Source of the DNA: an uncultured Bacteroidota bacterium
Lineage (GTDB): Bacteria > Bacteroidota > Bacteroidia > UKL13-3
Length of the DNA: 50,968 bases
Reading direction: 5' to 3'
Assembly: GCA_903901345.1 (NCBI GenBank)
Contig: CAIUQQ010000335.1
Span: 1 to 50,968 of the forward strand
The notes beneath the pieces are model-generated. The model was not told the origin of the DNA. It was given only the letters and a program-made list of their open reading frames with translations, and made no database searches. A program made the position numbers and the translations under genes. Shown here one piece after another: positions 31,609 through 41,110 of the stretch (positions within the stretch are counted from its first letter, which is position 1; each line of letters opens with the position of its first letter).

Positions 31609-32946
31609 ATGGAACAACATTCAATTCCTTCTACTAAGGTAGAACGTGCCATGCGCTTTGTGAAAACAGGTGCACAAATAGGTGGAAATTATATTAAGCA
31701 TTACTCTAAAAAAATGGTCGATCCAAGCATTAGCAAAGATAGATTACATGAAGATAATGCCGAAGATGTTTATAATGCTTTGAGTGAACTGAAAGGCTCA
31801 GCTTTAAAAGTAGCGCAAATGTTAAGCATGGAAAAAAATGTTTTGCCAAGAGCTTATACTAATAAATTTGCCTTGGCACAATATTCTGCTCCACCGCTTT
31901 CGGGTCCGTTAATTGTGCAAACTTTTGTAAAGCAATTTGGTAAAACACCGCAACAAATTTTCGATACTTTTAACATGCAATCAACTCGTGCGGCAAGCAT
32001 TGGACAAGTGCATGAAGCATCAAAAGATGGCAAAAAATTAGCTGTAAAAATTCAATATCCTGGCGTTGCTGAAAGCATCAAAAGCGATTTGAAAATGGTA
32101 AAACCCATTGCTTTTAGACTGATTGGTTTAAGTGAAAAAGAGTTTGAAAAATACATTATAGAAGTAGAAAGCAAACTGTTGGAAGAAACAAATTATGATT
32201 TAGAATTACAACGCAGCCAAGAAATTTCGATGCTTTGCAAGCACATTCCTAACGTAGAATTCACTAGATATTACCCCGAATATTCAAGCAATAAAGTGTT
32301 GGTAATGGATTGGCTAAAAGGCGAACACATGGAAGAGTTTTTGAAAACTAATCCAAGCCAAGAAATTCGAAATAAAATTGGACAAGCCATGTGGGATTTT
32401 TACGATATTCAAGTGCATGAGCAAAAAGCGGTGCATGCCGATCCACATCCAGGAAATTTTTTGATGAATGCAAATGGAACTTTAGGAATCATTGATTTTG
32501 GTTGTGTGAAGGAAATCCCTGAAGATTTTTACTACAATTATTTTGCACTTTTAGTTCCTGAAATTTTGAAAAGCGATGAAAGTGTAAATCGCATCATGAT
32601 TCAACAACAAATAGTGAGTGATAAAGACGATAAGCGCACGCAAGATGTAATTACTGATGCATTTATTAGAATGACAACATTGTTAAGCAAACCTTTTGCC
32701 ACCGATGAATTTGATTTTAGTAACAACGATTATATTGATAGCATTTACGCCTTAGGCGAAGAAGTTACCAATATGAAAGAACTGCGTGAAAGCAAGGAAG
32801 GACGAGGTTCACAACATGCTTTATATATTAACAGAACCTATTTTGGTATTTATAGTATTTTAAATGTATTGGGTGCGAAAGTAAAAACTGGTCAAAGAAA
32901 TTGGAAGCAAACACTGATGGATTACCATTTAAAAGCAGAAGCTTAA
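31609..32946 (+). CDS. AarF/ABC1/UbiB-family kinase-like protein
   Basis: LKGSALKVAQMLSMEKNVLPRAY; AASIGQVHEA; VHADPHPGNFLMNANGTLGIIDFGCVKEI. Confidence 0.93.
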   Translation: MEQHSIPSTKVERAMRFVKTGAQIGGNYIKHYSKKMVDPSISKDRLHEDNAEDVYNALSELKGSALKVAQMLSMEKNVLPRAYTNKFALAQYSAPPLSGPLIVQTFVKQFGKTPQQIFDTFNMQSTRAASIGQVHEASKDGKKLAVKIQYPGVAESIKSDLKMVKPIAFRLIGLSEKEFEKYIIEVESKLLEETNYDLELQRSQEISMLCKHIPNVEFTRYYPEYSSNKVLVMDWLKGEHMEEFLKTNPSQEIRNKIGQAMWDFYDIQVHEQKAVHADPHPGNFLMNANGTLGIIDFGCVKEIPEDFYYNYFALLVPEILKSDESVNRIMIQQQIVSDKDDKRTQDVITDAFIRMTTLLSKPFATDEFDFSNNDYIDSIYALGEEVTNMKELRESKEGRGSQHALYINRTYFGIYSILNVLGAKVKTGQRNWKQTLMDYHLKAEA

Positions 32947-33033
32947 AATTTAATTTAAATGTGCAGCTGAAATAACTAAACAAGTTATCAAAAAGTTATT
33001 CATTTATTTCAAATCAGCTTAAATTTCTTTCAA

Positions 33034-33061
33034 CCAGCAACTGTCAACTAGCAACTAATTT
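33034..33061. repeat. Heptamer-periodic tract overlapping the 3' end of rpiB
   Basis: ccagcaa/ctgtcaa/ctagcaa/ctaattt. Confidence 0.65.
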
Positions 33062-33476
33062 TATCAACTCTATTTTGGTGACGACCGCCTTCAAAATGTG
33101 TAGTTAAGAAAGTTAAAACAATTTTTTTAGCCAATTCAATATCAATAAAACGAGCGGGTAAAGCCACCACATTTGCATCGTTATGCGTACGTGCTAATGA
33201 ACTAATTTCTTCGGTCCAGCAAAGTGCGCTTCTAATTCCTTGGTGCTTGTTAGCAGCCATATTCACACCATTCCCACTTCCACAAATTAGTATTCCTAAT
33301 TCATTTTCTTTGTTTTCAACACTTAATGAAAGAGTATGCGAAACATCGGGATAATCCATTGATGCAGTAGAATGAGTGCCAAAATCAGTTACTGTATAAT
33401 TTAAATCTACAAGCATGGCTTTAATTATTTCTTTGTATTCAAATCCTGCGTGGTCGGCTGCTATTGCTATTTTCAT
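33048..33476 (-). CDS. rpiB: Ribose 5-phosphate isomerase B
   Basis: MKIAIAADHAGFEYKE; GILICGSGNGVNMAANKHQGIRSALC. Confidence 0.95.
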   Translation of the reverse strand: MKIAIAADHAGFEYKEIIKAMLVDLNYTVTDFGTHSTASMDYPDVSHTLSLSVENKENELGILICGSGNGVNMAANKHQGIRSALCWTEEISSLARTHNDANVVALPARFIDIELAKKIVLTFLTTHFEGGRHQNRVDKISC

Positions 33477-33486
33477 AATATTGATT

Positions 33487-34329
33487 TTATATTTTTGATT
33501 TCAATTTGTTTTTTTCTACTCTTCTTGCCACAAAAATACTAGATTCAAATAAAGCATAAAGTGGAATAGCCATTAATATTTGACTTGCCATATCGGGTGA
33601 AGGAGTTAATATACCCGCAACAATTAAAATAATTACCAAAGCATGTTTGCGGTATTTGCTCATTATTTTTGCACTTAATATACCAATTTTAACTAAAAAA
33701 TAAACCAATATTGGCATTTCAAACATTAAACCGCAAGCCATGGTAATAGTAGATATAAATGAAATATATGATTCTAAATTAATTTCATTATTTACCAATT
33801 CACTTACTTGGTATGAACCCATAAATGTAATAGAAACTGGCGATAAAAAGAAGTATCCAAAACCTATTCCTGCAAAAAATAACATAGAGCTAAAAAACAC
33901 TAAACCTCTAGCATAACTAATTTCTTTTTTACTTAAAGCGGGTTTTATAAAACTCCATAATTGCCATAAAATATAAGGAAAAGCAATGATTATACCTGCA
34001 ATAAATGCAATCCATAAATGTTGCGTAAATTGCCCTGTCATGTCAATATTTTTTAACTCAAAGTTGATGCTTTTCATACAAAATTCATCAGTTCCTTTTG
34101 CCCAATATGACAATTTGCAGAGCACACGATAACTCAAAAAATCAATCCGCATTGGACCAAAAATGATGATATCGAATAATATCTGTTTATTTAAAAATGC
34201 GGCAATTCCTGCAATTAATATTGCTACAACTGAGCGAAATAAATGGCCTCTTAACTCATCAATATGGTCAAAAAAAGTCATTTCTTTTTTTTCTGTTGAA
34301 TCGTTATCTTTTGGTTGATCTAGTGACAT
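33487..34329 (-). CDS. tatC: Sec-independent protein translocase TatC
   Basis: MTFFDHIDELRGHLFRS; multiple TM segments; ILTPSPDMASQILMAIPLYALFE. Confidence 0.95.
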   Translation of the reverse strand: MSLDQPKDNDSTEKKEMTFFDHIDELRGHLFRSVVAILIAGIAAFLNKQILFDIIIFGPMRIDFLSYRVLCKLSYWAKGTDEFCMKSINFELKNIDMTGQFTQHLWIAFIAGIIIAFPYILWQLWSFIKPALSKKEISYARGLVFFSSMLFFAGIGFGYFFLSPVSITFMGSYQVSELVNNEINLESYISFISTITMACGLMFEMPILVYFLVKIGILSAKIMSKYRKHALVIILIVAGILTPSPDMASQILMAIPLYALFESSIFVARRVEKNKLKSKI

Positions 34330-34362
34330 ATAATTTAAAAACGAACGCGAAAGTAATTATTT

Positions 34363-34475
34363 TAGTTGATAGTTGTTGGTTGATAGTTGATAGGTAAATG
34401 CAGAAGTGTGATTTTTGATTTTTGATTTGGGAAGAAGGATAAATTATGAAATGGGAGTTGAGAGTTGGGCATTGA
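34363..34475. repeat. Cluster of heptamer-periodic tracts (34363-34397, 34410-34430, 34455-34475)
   Basis: tagttga/tagttgt/tggttga/tagttga/taggtaa; gattttt/gattttt/gatttgg; gagttga/gagttgg/gcattga. Confidence 0.7.
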
Positions 34476-34488
34476 GAATATACTGCCT

Positions 34489-35049
34489 TTATTTTTTATC
34501 AATGTTTAAAATTAATTCTTTAGGCTTTGGATAATTTATTGGTAAAAGGTCTATTCTAAATGGAAGTTTCATTTCTTTTAATTCATTAATTTCTTTGTCT
34601 AAAAGTCCATTTTCATTGCAGTAATTAAAAGTTAATTTTAAATAACGTCTTATAACCATTAACGGGAGAAAATTCCCCCGAAAAGCCATCCATTCCATCA
34701 AGTCCTTTTTTCCTTTTGAACTATTACAAGTCCGACAAGCAAAAATTAAGTTTTCGGCATCATCTTTTCCTCCGAGTTTTTGTGGGAAAATATGGTCTAA
34801 GGCTAATCTATCTGACGAACCACAATAGTTGCAAATTTGTCCCGTTTGCAATTTTATTTTTTCATCATCAAAAATTGTCCGCATATTCATTGTTCCTTCT
34901 TTAAGCCCTTTGAATAATTTGGCTCTAATCATAAAGTTAAACATCTCATATTTTTCTTGTTGCTTGTCAATAGCAGTATGAGCCATAGCCAAGTTTGCAT
35001 ATGAATAGTAAATTAAATGTCTAACTATTTCTATTTTTTGTTTTGCCAT
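34489..35049 (-). CDS. HNH endonuclease family protein
   Basis: ICNYCGSSDRLALDHIFPQKLGGKDDAENLIFACRTCNSSKGKKDL. Confidence 0.92.
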   Translation of the reverse strand: MAKQKIEIVRHLIYYSYANLAMAHTAIDKQQEKYEMFNFMIRAKLFKGLKEGTMNMRTIFDDEKIKLQTGQICNYCGSSDRLALDHIFPQKLGGKDDAENLIFACRTCNSSKGKKDLMEWMAFRGNFLPLMVIRRYLKLTFNYCNENGLLDKEINELKEMKLPFRIDLLPINYPKPKELILNIDKK

Positions 35050-35100
35050 TTTCCATGAATGTTGTTAATTTTATTGTAGTATTAAAACACATTCTAACTG

Positions 35101-35156
35101 CCAGTAGCTAGAGGCCAGAAGCCAGTTGCCAGCAGCTAGAAGCTAGAAGCCAACTC
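35101..35156. repeat. Heptamer-periodic tract, eight consecutive C[CT]A... units, abutting the relA/spoT stop codon
   Basis: ccagtag/ctagagg/ccagaag/ccagttg/ccagcag/ctagaag/ctagaag/ccaactc. Confidence 0.9.
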
Positions 35157-37366
35157 TATCCAATATCAACCCTTGTTACAGATATTAATTGACTAGCTTG
35201 TTTAATTTTATTCATTAAATCTTCCAAATGTTTGGTATCATTTACTTGAAGTGTAATATTTCCTTCAAACATTCCTTCGTTTGCAGTTACATTTATCGAC
35301 TTCATGTTTATTTGTAATTGAGTAGAAATAATGTTGGTAATGGCACTCACAATTCCTACACTATCAATTCCTTGGATTTTAATTGAAGTAAGGAACGATT
35401 TATTACTATTTAAACTACCATCGGCCCATCTTGATTTTATAATTCGATAGCCATAATTACTCATTAAACTTATACCGTTTGTACAGTTTGTTCTATGAAT
35501 TTTCACACCTTCTCCAACTGTTACAAAACCAAAAATATCATCTCCCGGAATTGGGCTGCAACATTTTGCAAAACTATATTCCATTGGTTCGCCATCGCCA
35601 ATAATAACAGCATCTTTACTAGCTAATTTATTATTGTTTTTAATAACTTTTGGTTCAAAATTTTGAGTTTGTTTTATAGGCTCTGCTTCTAAAATTAAGT
35701 TTAAATCTATTTTTGTTCTATCTATTTTTTCAATTACTAATTGATAATATAGTTCAGTTACACTTGGTAATTTATAGTATTTTATTATTAGGCCTAAAGC
35801 ATCGCTTGTAAATGGGATTTTGGCATTTTTAAACTTCCGCTCTAATATTTCTTTTCCCATTGCTACTGAATGGTTGCGCTCTTGTTTAAAATAATCCCTA
35901 ATTTTAGATTTTGCTTTTGCAGTAGCAACCCATGAAAGCCAATCTTCACTTGGTTTTTGTTTGGTTGAAGATAGAATTTCTACTTGATCTCCATTACCTA
36001 GCACATAATTTATTGAAACTAATTTATTATTCACTTTAGCTCCAATACACTTTGCCCCTAAACCTGAGTGAATTTCAAAAGCAAAATCTAGCACAGTTGA
36101 TTGTGCTGGCATTTTTTTTAAATCACCTTTTGGGGTAAAAACAAATATTTCTTCGGCAAATAAGTTTAGTTTAAAATCGTCTAAAAACTCTACAGCCGAA
36201 CCATCAGTATTTTCAAGCATATCACGAACCCTAGCAAGCCATTGTTCCAAACCATTATCGTTTACTTGAGTTCCATCTTTATATTTCCAATGTGCGGCAT
36301 AACCTTTTTCAGCTATTTCGTCCATTCGTTTGCTTCTAATTTGAACTTCTACCCATTTGCCTCCAGGTCCCATAACGGTGGTGTGCAAACTTTCATAACC
36401 ATTGGCTTTTGGAATGCTCACCCAATCTCGTAACCTGTCAGGATTTGGAGTATAAAAATCAGTTACTGTTGAATATACTTTCCAACAATCACTTTTTTCG
36501 TTTTCATATTCATCATCAATAATAATTCTAATAGCAAATAAATCAAAAACTTCGTCAAACGAAACTTCCTGTTTTTTCATTTTGGTCAAAATGCTATGTA
36601 TGCTTTTTGGCCTTCCTTTTATTTCATAATTTGAATCTGTTTCATCTAATGCTTTTTGAATGGGTTCAATAAATTTTTTGATATATTTATTTCTTTCTGC
36701 TTTAGTTTCTTGAAGTTTATTTTTTACAATATTATAACTATCAGGATCCAAAAACTTTGTAGCCAAATCTTCCAATTCAGTTTTCATAGCATACAAACCT
36801 AATCTGTGGGCCAAAGGAGCATAAACATAAGCAGTTTCACTTGCTATTTTAAGCTGACTTTTGGCACTCATGCTTTCCAAAGTTCGCATGTTGTGCAATC
36901 TATCAGCTAATTTTATTAAAATAACCCTAACATCTTCACTTAAAGTTAGAAGCATTTTTTTAAAATTTTCAGCTTGCATCGATTTGTCTTGCTGATCAAA
37001 TGCGTCAGAAATTTTTGTTAATCCATCAATAATTTGCGATACTTTTTTACCAAACTTCATGTCAATTAAGTCAAGCGTAATATCAGTATCTTCAACTGTA
37101 TCGTGAAGTAATGCACATATAATAGAGGTAGATCCTAAGCCAATTTCTTCGGCACAAATTTGTGCAACTGCAATAGGATGTAAAATATAAGGTTCGCCAC
37201 TTTTTCGCCTCATACTTTTGTGTGCATCTAAACTAATATTAAATGCCTCACGAATCTTTAATCTGTCAGTTTTACTTAATGTAACCTTGCATGAACGCAA
37301 TAAATGCCTGTAAGCTTTTACTATTTCTTCGTTTTCTTTTTCTTGAATAAGGGAGGTGCTAAGCAT
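35156..37366 (-). CDS. RelA/SpoT-family bifunctional (p)ppGpp synthetase/hydrolase
   Basis: GEPYILHPIAVAQICAE and LLHDTVEDTD HD region; GRPKSIHSILTKM; VFTPKGDLKKMPAQSTVLDFAFEIH TGS; C-terminal ACT. Confidence 0.96.
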   Translation of the reverse strand: MLSTSLIQEKENEEIVKAYRHLLRSCKVTLSKTDRLKIREAFNISLDAHKSMRRKSGEPYILHPIAVAQICAEEIGLGSTSIICALLHDTVEDTDITLDLIDMKFGKKVSQIIDGLTKISDAFDQQDKSMQAENFKKMLLTLSEDVRVILIKLADRLHNMRTLESMSAKSQLKIASETAYVYAPLAHRLGLYAMKTELEDLATKFLDPDSYNIVKNKLQETKAERNKYIKKFIEPIQKALDETDSNYEIKGRPKSIHSILTKMKKQEVSFDEVFDLFAIRIIIDDEYENEKSDCWKVYSTVTDFYTPNPDRLRDWVSIPKANGYESLHTTVMGPGGKWVEVQIRSKRMDEIAEKGYAAHWKYKDGTQVNDNGLEQWLARVRDMLENTDGSAVEFLDDFKLNLFAEEIFVFTPKGDLKKMPAQSTVLDFAFEIHSGLGAKCIGAKVNNKLVSINYVLGNGDQVEILSSTKQKPSEDWLSWVATAKAKSKIRDYFKQERNHSVAMGKEILERKFKNAKIPFTSDALGLIIKYYKLPSVTELYYQLVIEKIDRTKIDLNLILEAEPIKQTQNFEPKVIKNNNKLASKDAVIIGDGEPMEYSFAKCCSPIPGDDIFGFVTVGEGVKIHRTNCTNGISLMSNYGYRIIKSRWADGSLNSNKSFLTSIKIQGIDSVGIVSAITNIISTQLQINMKSINVTANEGMFEGNITLQVNDTKHLEDLMNKIKQASQLISVTRVDIG

Positions 37367-37474
37367 AATTGAAGCAAAAATTCATTGGCAATTTAAATAT
37401 AAAATTTAACTTTTGTTTCTATGATTTAAACAAATTGCACATCCTATTGTGAATTAGGATATTTGAATATAAAT

Positions 37475-38050
37475 TTAAAAAATAGTTCCTGTTCCATACA
37501 GTAAACCTAGTGAATTTAATCCAACTGCGTATGTGCCTCCTATGTACATTACAAAATTTTCATTTTTCATTACTCGCACTCTTGTTGCTAAAATTGGAGC
37601 AAACCACATATTGCTTTTTTTATCTATACCAAAACTTGCCATGGGTCCAATTTCCATTTCTAAAGTAGATTTAGCATCAATATTAATTTTGAATAATCTA
37701 AATTGTATTCCCGTTCCAAATGAGGAAGAAGCTTCTTCGTGAACTATTGCATTGTTAATTATAAATTGCTTAGCACCAGTTGGTAAATTATAAAACAATG
37801 GAATTCTAACTTTTCTAAGTGTTCTTAATTCTACAAAAAACAATATAGAAGTTGTGGGTAAAACTACAGCCGAATTAGTCAATAAATCTATTTGGTCGCT
37901 GTTTGAAATAAATAAAACTGATTGCCCAAAACTTACCTCAAAGTTTTTACTTTTTTTCTTCTCTTTTATTAGTTCTTGCCCTGAAATATTATTGATTACA
38001 GTAAACAAAAAGCATAATAATATTATAAATGGAGTAAAGTTTAATTTCAT
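37475..38050 (-). CDS. Hypothetical outer-membrane beta-barrel-like protein
   Basis: Signal peptide, alternating beta-strand pattern, intact ORF. Confidence 0.55.
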   Translation of the reverse strand: MKLNFTPFIILLCFLFTVINNISGQELIKEKKKSKNFEVSFGQSVLFISNSDQIDLLTNSAVVLPTTSILFFVELRTLRKVRIPLFYNLPTGAKQFIINNAIVHEEASSSFGTGIQFRLFKINIDAKSTLEMEIGPMASFGIDKKSNMWFAPILATRVRVMKNENFVMYIGGTYAVGLNSLGLLYGTGTIF

Positions 38051-38229
38051 ATTTTTTCTTTATTTTCTATAATCAAATATAAGCATTTATTGCATAAACA
38101 ATCTTCAAATGTTGTTTTAATGTTCTGGCTATCAGTTTCGCTTAATTTTAATAGATAACAATGACATTCAGTTATATTTTCCATATTGCACTCAAATGCT
38201 TGCTGACATTTTTGACAGATTTTTTGCAT
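38047..38229 (-). CDS. Small cysteine-rich protein, CWC-family-like
   Basis: CQKCQQAFECNMENITECHC...CLCNKCL spacing. Confidence 0.7.
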   Translation of the reverse strand: MQKICQKCQQAFECNMENITECHCYLLKLSETDSQNIKTTFEDCLCNKCLYLIIENKEKI

Positions 38230-38420
38230 ATTTTCTTTAATTGTCTCTTTTAACTAGTAAAAAATATTTATTTGCCTATAGCAATATTAATTATATTAAC
38301 CACAATCTAGTTTAATGCTTTCATTTCACAAGTTTATTTAAATATTTTTTTTCCTAAATTGCACCAATAAATAAAACAATTTTGTTTTATTATTATTGTT
38401 AATTATAAAACAAATATAAA

Positions 38421-40811
38421 GTGCCATATCCGCAGTCCATTGAACTCAAATTAGAGTTCAACCAAATAAAAGAATTAGTTGCCAAAAAATGTATCTCTAA
38501 GCTTGGTCAGCAATATATTGATAAAATAAAGTTCAATAACCGTCACGATATTATTGAAAAAATGCTTTGGCAAGTAAAGGATTTTAAAAATTTGCTTGAA
38601 ACAGATTTACCTTTTCCAAATGAACATTTTCATGATGTATTTCCTTATTTTAGAAAAGCAAAAATTGAGGGAATGTGGCTGTTAGAAGAAGAATTACATA
38701 AACTAAAATTAACAATTCAATCATTTTTACAAATAGCAAAATATTTTAGGGATAGACCTGAAAAATACCAATATTTACATGCACTTTTAGAAGGATTATT
38801 ATACAATGATTTAATAGTTAGGCGCATTGATCGAATATTAGACAATGAAGGTGTTTTGAAGCCAAACGCTTCGCCTGAATTAGCTAAAATTTCAGCTAAA
38901 ATTACTGATAAAGAAAAGGAAGTACGCAGACGTATTCAAAGTATTTACGACAAAGGAGCTAAAAACAACCATATAGCCGAAGACTTAGAAATTACCATTA
39001 GAGATGGACGTTTGGTTTTACCTGTTTTGGCTGAATTTAAACGCAGTATTCCTGGTTTTGTGCACGATGAAAGTAATACAGGACAAACAGTTTACATAGA
39101 ACCTACTGAATGTTTTGAAATGAATAATGTAATTCGTGAACTTCAAATTGCTTATCGCAGGGAACGTGAACGAATTTTATTGGAAATAACAGATCAAATT
39201 AGACCTGAAATTCCCGAGTTGGAAAAGAATATTCAACGCATGGGTTTGTTCGATTTTATTAGAGCAAAAGCACTTTTTGCAATGGATTTAGATGCCGATT
39301 TGCCAGCAATTTCAAAACAACCTAATATGGTTTTACGCACTGCTTTTCATCCTCTGCTAAAACTGAATCACCAAAAAAGTAAATTGAGCATTGTTCCGCT
39401 TAATATTGAACTGAATTTAGAAAATAGAATTGCAGTAATTTCGGGTCCAAATGCAGGAGGTAAATCGGTTTGCTTAAAAACAGTTGGCTTGTTACAATTT
39501 ATGTTTCAAAGTGGGTTTTTAGTGCCAGCTAGTCCCGATAGCGAAATGTGTGTTTTTAAAGATATAATGGTTGATATTGGCGATGAACAAAGCATTGAAA
39601 ACGACTTGAGCACATACAGTAGTCATTTACTTCGCATGAAATATTTTACCGATTTTGCCGATGGAAAAACCCTTTTCTTAATTGATGAATTTGGAATGGG
39701 AACTGATCCTCAATTTGGTGGTCCTTTGGCCGAAGCCATTTTGAACCATATTAACCGAAAAAATAGCTTTGGAGTTGTTACCACTCACTTTAGTAACTTA
39801 AAGAATTTTGCCAATAACACCAAAGGTTTAATCAATGCAAGTATGCTTTTTGATAACGAAAAATTGCAACCACTTTATCAGTTAGAAATGGGTAAGCCAG
39901 GAAGTAGTTATGCATTTGAAATAGCTACTAAAACTGGGCTTGCACAAAGTATAATTAACTATGCAAAAGATAGGGTAGGAGTGAAGCAAAAGCGAGTGGA
40001 TGATTTGTTAATTGAAGTAGAAAAAGAACAAAAACAAGTAGTAGATTTACGCCAACGTTTTGCTGAAAAGGAAGCCAAAGCAAATGCTTTATTGGAAAAA
40101 TATTCAGCTTTAAAAGAAGAAATTGAACTAAATAAAAAAATGCTGATTAAGCAAGCCAAACAAGAAGCATTAGCAATAATAAGCGAAGCCAATAGTAAAA
40201 TTGAAGCAACTATCAGAGAAATAAAGCAAAATCAAGCCGATACCGAGACACAGCGAAAAGCAAGAACAGAAATTAAAGAAACTATTCAAGAGCTGAAGGA
40301 TTTTGCAAAGCAAGAAAAAATAAAAGAAGAAAAGCATGCTCCAAAACCTATAAAAGGTGATATAAATATAGGCTCATCGGTAATGGTAATTGGTCAGCAA
40401 AGTATTGGTGAAGTTTTAGAAATTAATAAAACCAAAGCGCTAGTTGCCTTTGGCAATTTGCATACAACTGTAGATTTAAAAAAGCTTCAAATAGTAGCTA
40501 AATCAGCTGAAAAAGAATTGAAAAAAATGTCGGAAGGAGTTAATCTGAATGATAAAATGAAAGATTTTAGTCCTGAATTAAACATCATTGGAACGCGAGG
40601 CGATGAAGCCATGAGAAGGTTAGATTTATTTATAGACGATGCTTATTTGTTAGGTGTTAAACAAGTAAGAATTGTTCATGGAAAAGGTTACGGAATTTTA
40701 CGCACTTTGGTTCGCGATTCATTGAATAGAAATCCTTTAGTTTCTAGCGTTCAAAACGAACAAATAGGTTTTGGTGGCGATGGAGCGAGTATAGTGATGA
40801 TGAAAATGTAA
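38421..40811 (+). CDS. MutS2-family protein with C-terminal Smr domain (GTG start)
   Basis: VISGPNAGGKSVCLKTVGL Walker A; FLIDEFGMGTDPQFGG; Smr LNIIGTRGDEAMRRLDLFIDDA...VRIVHGKGYGILR. Confidence 0.94.
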   Translation: MPYPQSIELKLEFNQIKELVAKKCISKLGQQYIDKIKFNNRHDIIEKMLWQVKDFKNLLETDLPFPNEHFHDVFPYFRKAKIEGMWLLEEELHKLKLTIQSFLQIAKYFRDRPEKYQYLHALLEGLLYNDLIVRRIDRILDNEGVLKPNASPELAKISAKITDKEKEVRRRIQSIYDKGAKNNHIAEDLEITIRDGRLVLPVLAEFKRSIPGFVHDESNTGQTVYIEPTECFEMNNVIRELQIAYRRERERILLEITDQIRPEIPELEKNIQRMGLFDFIRAKALFAMDLDADLPAISKQPNMVLRTAFHPLLKLNHQKSKLSIVPLNIELNLENRIAVISGPNAGGKSVCLKTVGLLQFMFQSGFLVPASPDSEMCVFKDIMVDIGDEQSIENDLSTYSSHLLRMKYFTDFADGKTLFLIDEFGMGTDPQFGGPLAEAILNHINRKNSFGVVTTHFSNLKNFANNTKGLINASMLFDNEKLQPLYQLEMGKPGSSYAFEIATKTGLAQSIINYAKDRVGVKQKRVDDLLIEVEKEQKQVVDLRQRFAEKEAKANALLEKYSALKEEIELNKKMLIKQAKQEALAIISEANSKIEATIREIKQNQADTETQRKARTEIKETIQELKDFAKQEKIKEEKHAPKPIKGDINIGSSVMVIGQQSIGEVLEINKTKALVAFGNLHTTVDLKKLQIVAKSAEKELKKMSEGVNLNDKMKDFSPELNIIGTRGDEAMRRLDLFIDDAYLLGVKQVRIVHGKGYGILRTLVRDSLNRNPLVSSVQNEQIGFGGDGASIVMMKM

Positions 40812-40925
40812 ATATTTTTGCACTTCATTGCGAACTTAGTTAAGCAATCTCTCAAATATTAAACAATGATTGATTCGTTCATAACGTTGACATTTTTATA
40901 TAAAATACTATTTAGTAAAATAAAA

Positions 40926-40987
40926 AACCACATAGATACATAGTTTAAATAGTTTATAGGCTATGTTTTCTATGTTCCTATGTGGTT
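40926..40987. repeat. Inverted repeat AACCACATAG...CTATGTGGTT with additional CTATGTT words
   Basis: Arms 40926-40935 and 40978-40987. Confidence 0.8.
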
Positions 40988-41052
40988 CATGTTTTGTTTA
41001 TTTAATAATTACTCATAGCATTGTCACTAATTTTATATTAATTTTTTTAATA

Positions 41053-41089
41053 CAAAAAAGAGGCTGTCCTTTTGAGACAACCTCTTCAA
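41053..41089 (-). terminator. Terminator downstream of porX
   Basis: aagaggttgtctcaaaaggacagcctcttttttg on the minus strand. Confidence 0.8.
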
Positions 41090-41110
41090 TGATTTCAATT
41101 TGATATATTT

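Noticed and set aside
34489-35049. Anti-phage defence system centred on the HNH gene
   Set aside because: A lone HNH protein with housekeeping neighbours (tatC, relA/spoT); no partner gene of a known defence system is visible.
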